DNA from: an uncultured Ectothiorhodospiraceae bacterium
GTDB lineage: Bacteria; Pseudomonadota; Gammaproteobacteria; Nitrococcales; Nitrococcaceae
Length of the DNA stretch: 58,510 bases
Assembly (NCBI GenBank): GCA_913056385.1
Contig: CAJXND010000005.1
Coordinates: 1 to 58,510, forward strand
Reading direction: 5' to 3'
The first letter of the stretch is position 1, and the number at the start of each line of letters is the position of its first letter. The translations under genes and the position numbers were made by a program. Shown here in pieces: positions 57,757-58,510 of this stretch. The notes beneath the pieces are model-generated. The model was not told the DNA's origin and ran no database searches. It was given only the letters and a program-made list of their open reading frames with translations.

Positions 57757-58187
57757 CGGCCCTGCAGCGCTACGGGGAATTCTTCGCGGCCATGCAGCCG
57801 GAGGATCTCGAGCGCCTTGATGCCGTTTTCGTGGAGAACGCGCGCTTCCGGGATCCGTTCAATGAAGTGAACGGCATCGGCGGTATCCGGGCCGTGTTCG
57901 AGCATATGTATGCCAACTGCGCCGAGGCGCGCTTCGAGGTGCTCGAGTCGGTGGGCGACGAGCGGGTGGGTTACCTGCGCTGGCGTCTGCACTTCAGGCT
58001 CAAGCGCGACAAGGCGCCGCGCCGTCCCCTGGAGGGCGTCTCCCGGGTGGTCTTCGCCGAGGACGGTCGGGTGCGGGAGCATATCGACTACTGGGATGCC
58101 GCCGGCGAGCTCTACGAGCAGTTCCCCGTCATCGGCGGACTGATGCGCTGGTTGCGTTCACGCCTCGCGGTGGATCCGGGTCGCTAG
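57753..58187 (+). CDS. Nuclear transport factor 2 (SnoaL-like) family protein
   Basis: A 144-residue protein with the cone-shaped NTF2-fold pattern: FFAAMQPEDLERLDAVF, then FRDPFNEVNGIGGIRAVFEHMY, and a DYWDAAGELYEQFP C-terminus. Relatives include ketosteroid isomerase and SnoaL-like enzymes, or non-enzymatic partners. It is translationally coupled to the SDR, which suggests a shared substrate. The TAG stop shares CTAG (58184-58187) with the convergent transporter gene. Confidence 0.8.
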   Translation: MTALQRYGEFFAAMQPEDLERLDAVFVENARFRDPFNEVNGIGGIRAVFEHMYANCAEARFEVLESVGDERVGYLRWRLHFRLKRDKAPRRPLEGVSRVVFAEDGRVREHIDYWDAAGELYEQFPVIGGLMRWLRSRLAVDPGR

Positions 58188-58510
58188 GGCGCCGACGCGT
58201 CGCCGGGCGCACCCTCCACGTCATGTACCCGGGCCCGCGTCGCCAACTGCGCCCGACGGTCATGGGGAAAGCGCCACATCAGCGCCGTAGCGGCGAGTTT
58301 GAAGGCGATGGGCACCGCGCCGTAGAAAAGCGCCAGCGCCAGCGTGCCATCGCGGTCATCGACCTGCGTGGCATCAAAGCCGAACCACTGGAGCAGGGGG
58401 AAGGCGATGCCCACGGCCAGCGCCAGGGCCAGTTTGGTGGCCATGTTCCAGATCCCGAAGTAGAGCCCGGTGCGCCGGCCGCCGCCCCCGGCGGTGTCGA
58501 GGTCGACCAG
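58184..58510 (-). CDS. GPH-type MFS transporter (partial, N-terminus off the right edge)
   Basis: Only the C-terminal 108 residues are in the window. They show GLYFGIWNMATKLALALAVG and a final helix pair followed by a soluble tail, which fits the glycoside-pentoside-hexuronide (melibiose carrier-like) transporter family. A member of this family is common in photolyase/SDR/NTF2-like clusters. The frame is open to the window edge; the internal ATG at 58444 is not the start. Confidence 0.7.
   Translation of the reverse strand: MVDLDTAGGGGRRTGLYFGIWNMATKLALALAVGIAFPLLQWFGFDATQVDDRDGTLALALFYGAVPIAFKLAATALMWRFPHDRRAQLATRARVHDVEGAPGDASAP

Overview
The window is a gene-dense, high-GC chromosomal stretch from a gammaproteobacterium. 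Gene content and order (rpoZ-spoT-ridA-recG-ubiC-ubiA, comF next to bioC, coxBAC with heme A genes, gshB-tonB-ruvX-pyrRBC', metXW-yggT-proC-yggS, a proteobacterial SAH riboswitch before ahcY) fit a purple-sulfur-bacteria-related lineage such as Ectothiorhodospiraceae/Spiribacter-like halophiles. That placement is inference from gene order, not from a search. I see no rRNA, tRNA, IS element, prophage or CRISPR array. The genome is very compact: co-directional neighbours often overlap by 4 nt (ATGA/GTGA), and four convergent pairs share one CTAG as both stop codons.

Layout. 1-1747 (minus): hemW (cut by the window edge), rdgB, rph. 1810-9043 (plus): gmk, then rpoZ-spoT-ridA-recG-ubiC-ubiA (nucleotide metabolism, transcription, stringent response, recombination, ubiquinone). 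9040-10744: comF and bioC, probably the remnant of a comF-bio locus. 10838-18526: aa3-type cytochrome c oxidase locus (DUF2244, coxB, coxA, a 37-residue membrane peptide, coxC, a reverse-strand twin-TM protein, SURF1, an Sco-like CxxxC protein, ctaA, ctaB) with no cox11. 18527-21157: tandem Usp protein and a Kef-type antiporter. 21164-23683: lipA, a small acidic protein, tusA and sohB, with a palindromic operator-like site between the small gene and tusA. 23772-25484: a small ORF6N-like protein, a caa3-type CtaG and an Sco lipoprotein, probably the copper-delivery module for the oxidase. 25481-28406: ilvD and zapE.

28407-28627 is an unusual AT-rich spacer between two convergent genes, with two DnaA-box matches and a consensus IHF match. 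From 39378 down to 28628 (minus) runs a tightly packed 14-gene series: gshB-tonB-ruvX-pyrR-pyrB-pyrC'-PyrK-like-yggS-proC-yggT-metX-metW-DUF4426-HDAC. 43918 down to 39420 (minus) is DUF5993-dsbB-cydA-cydB-clcA, a quinol oxidase operon with a long inverted repeat bracketing the cydA ribosome binding site and start codon. 48625 down to 44023 (minus) is metK - SAH riboswitch - ahcY - rsmE - MFS transporter. 48755-54450 (plus) is the glycolysis/pentose cluster tkt-gap-pgk-pyk. The right end holds purC, a photolyase, an SDR, an NTF2-like protein and the tail of a GPH-type transporter, which resembles the start of a light/photo-oxidative stress cluster.

How it works together: the organism respires aerobically with both a heme A copper oxidase and a bd-type quinol oxidase. 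It makes methionine through MetX/MetW, and recycles SAM through MetK, AhcY and the riboswitch. Its ATCase probably depends on an inactive dihydroorotase-like subunit (PyrC').
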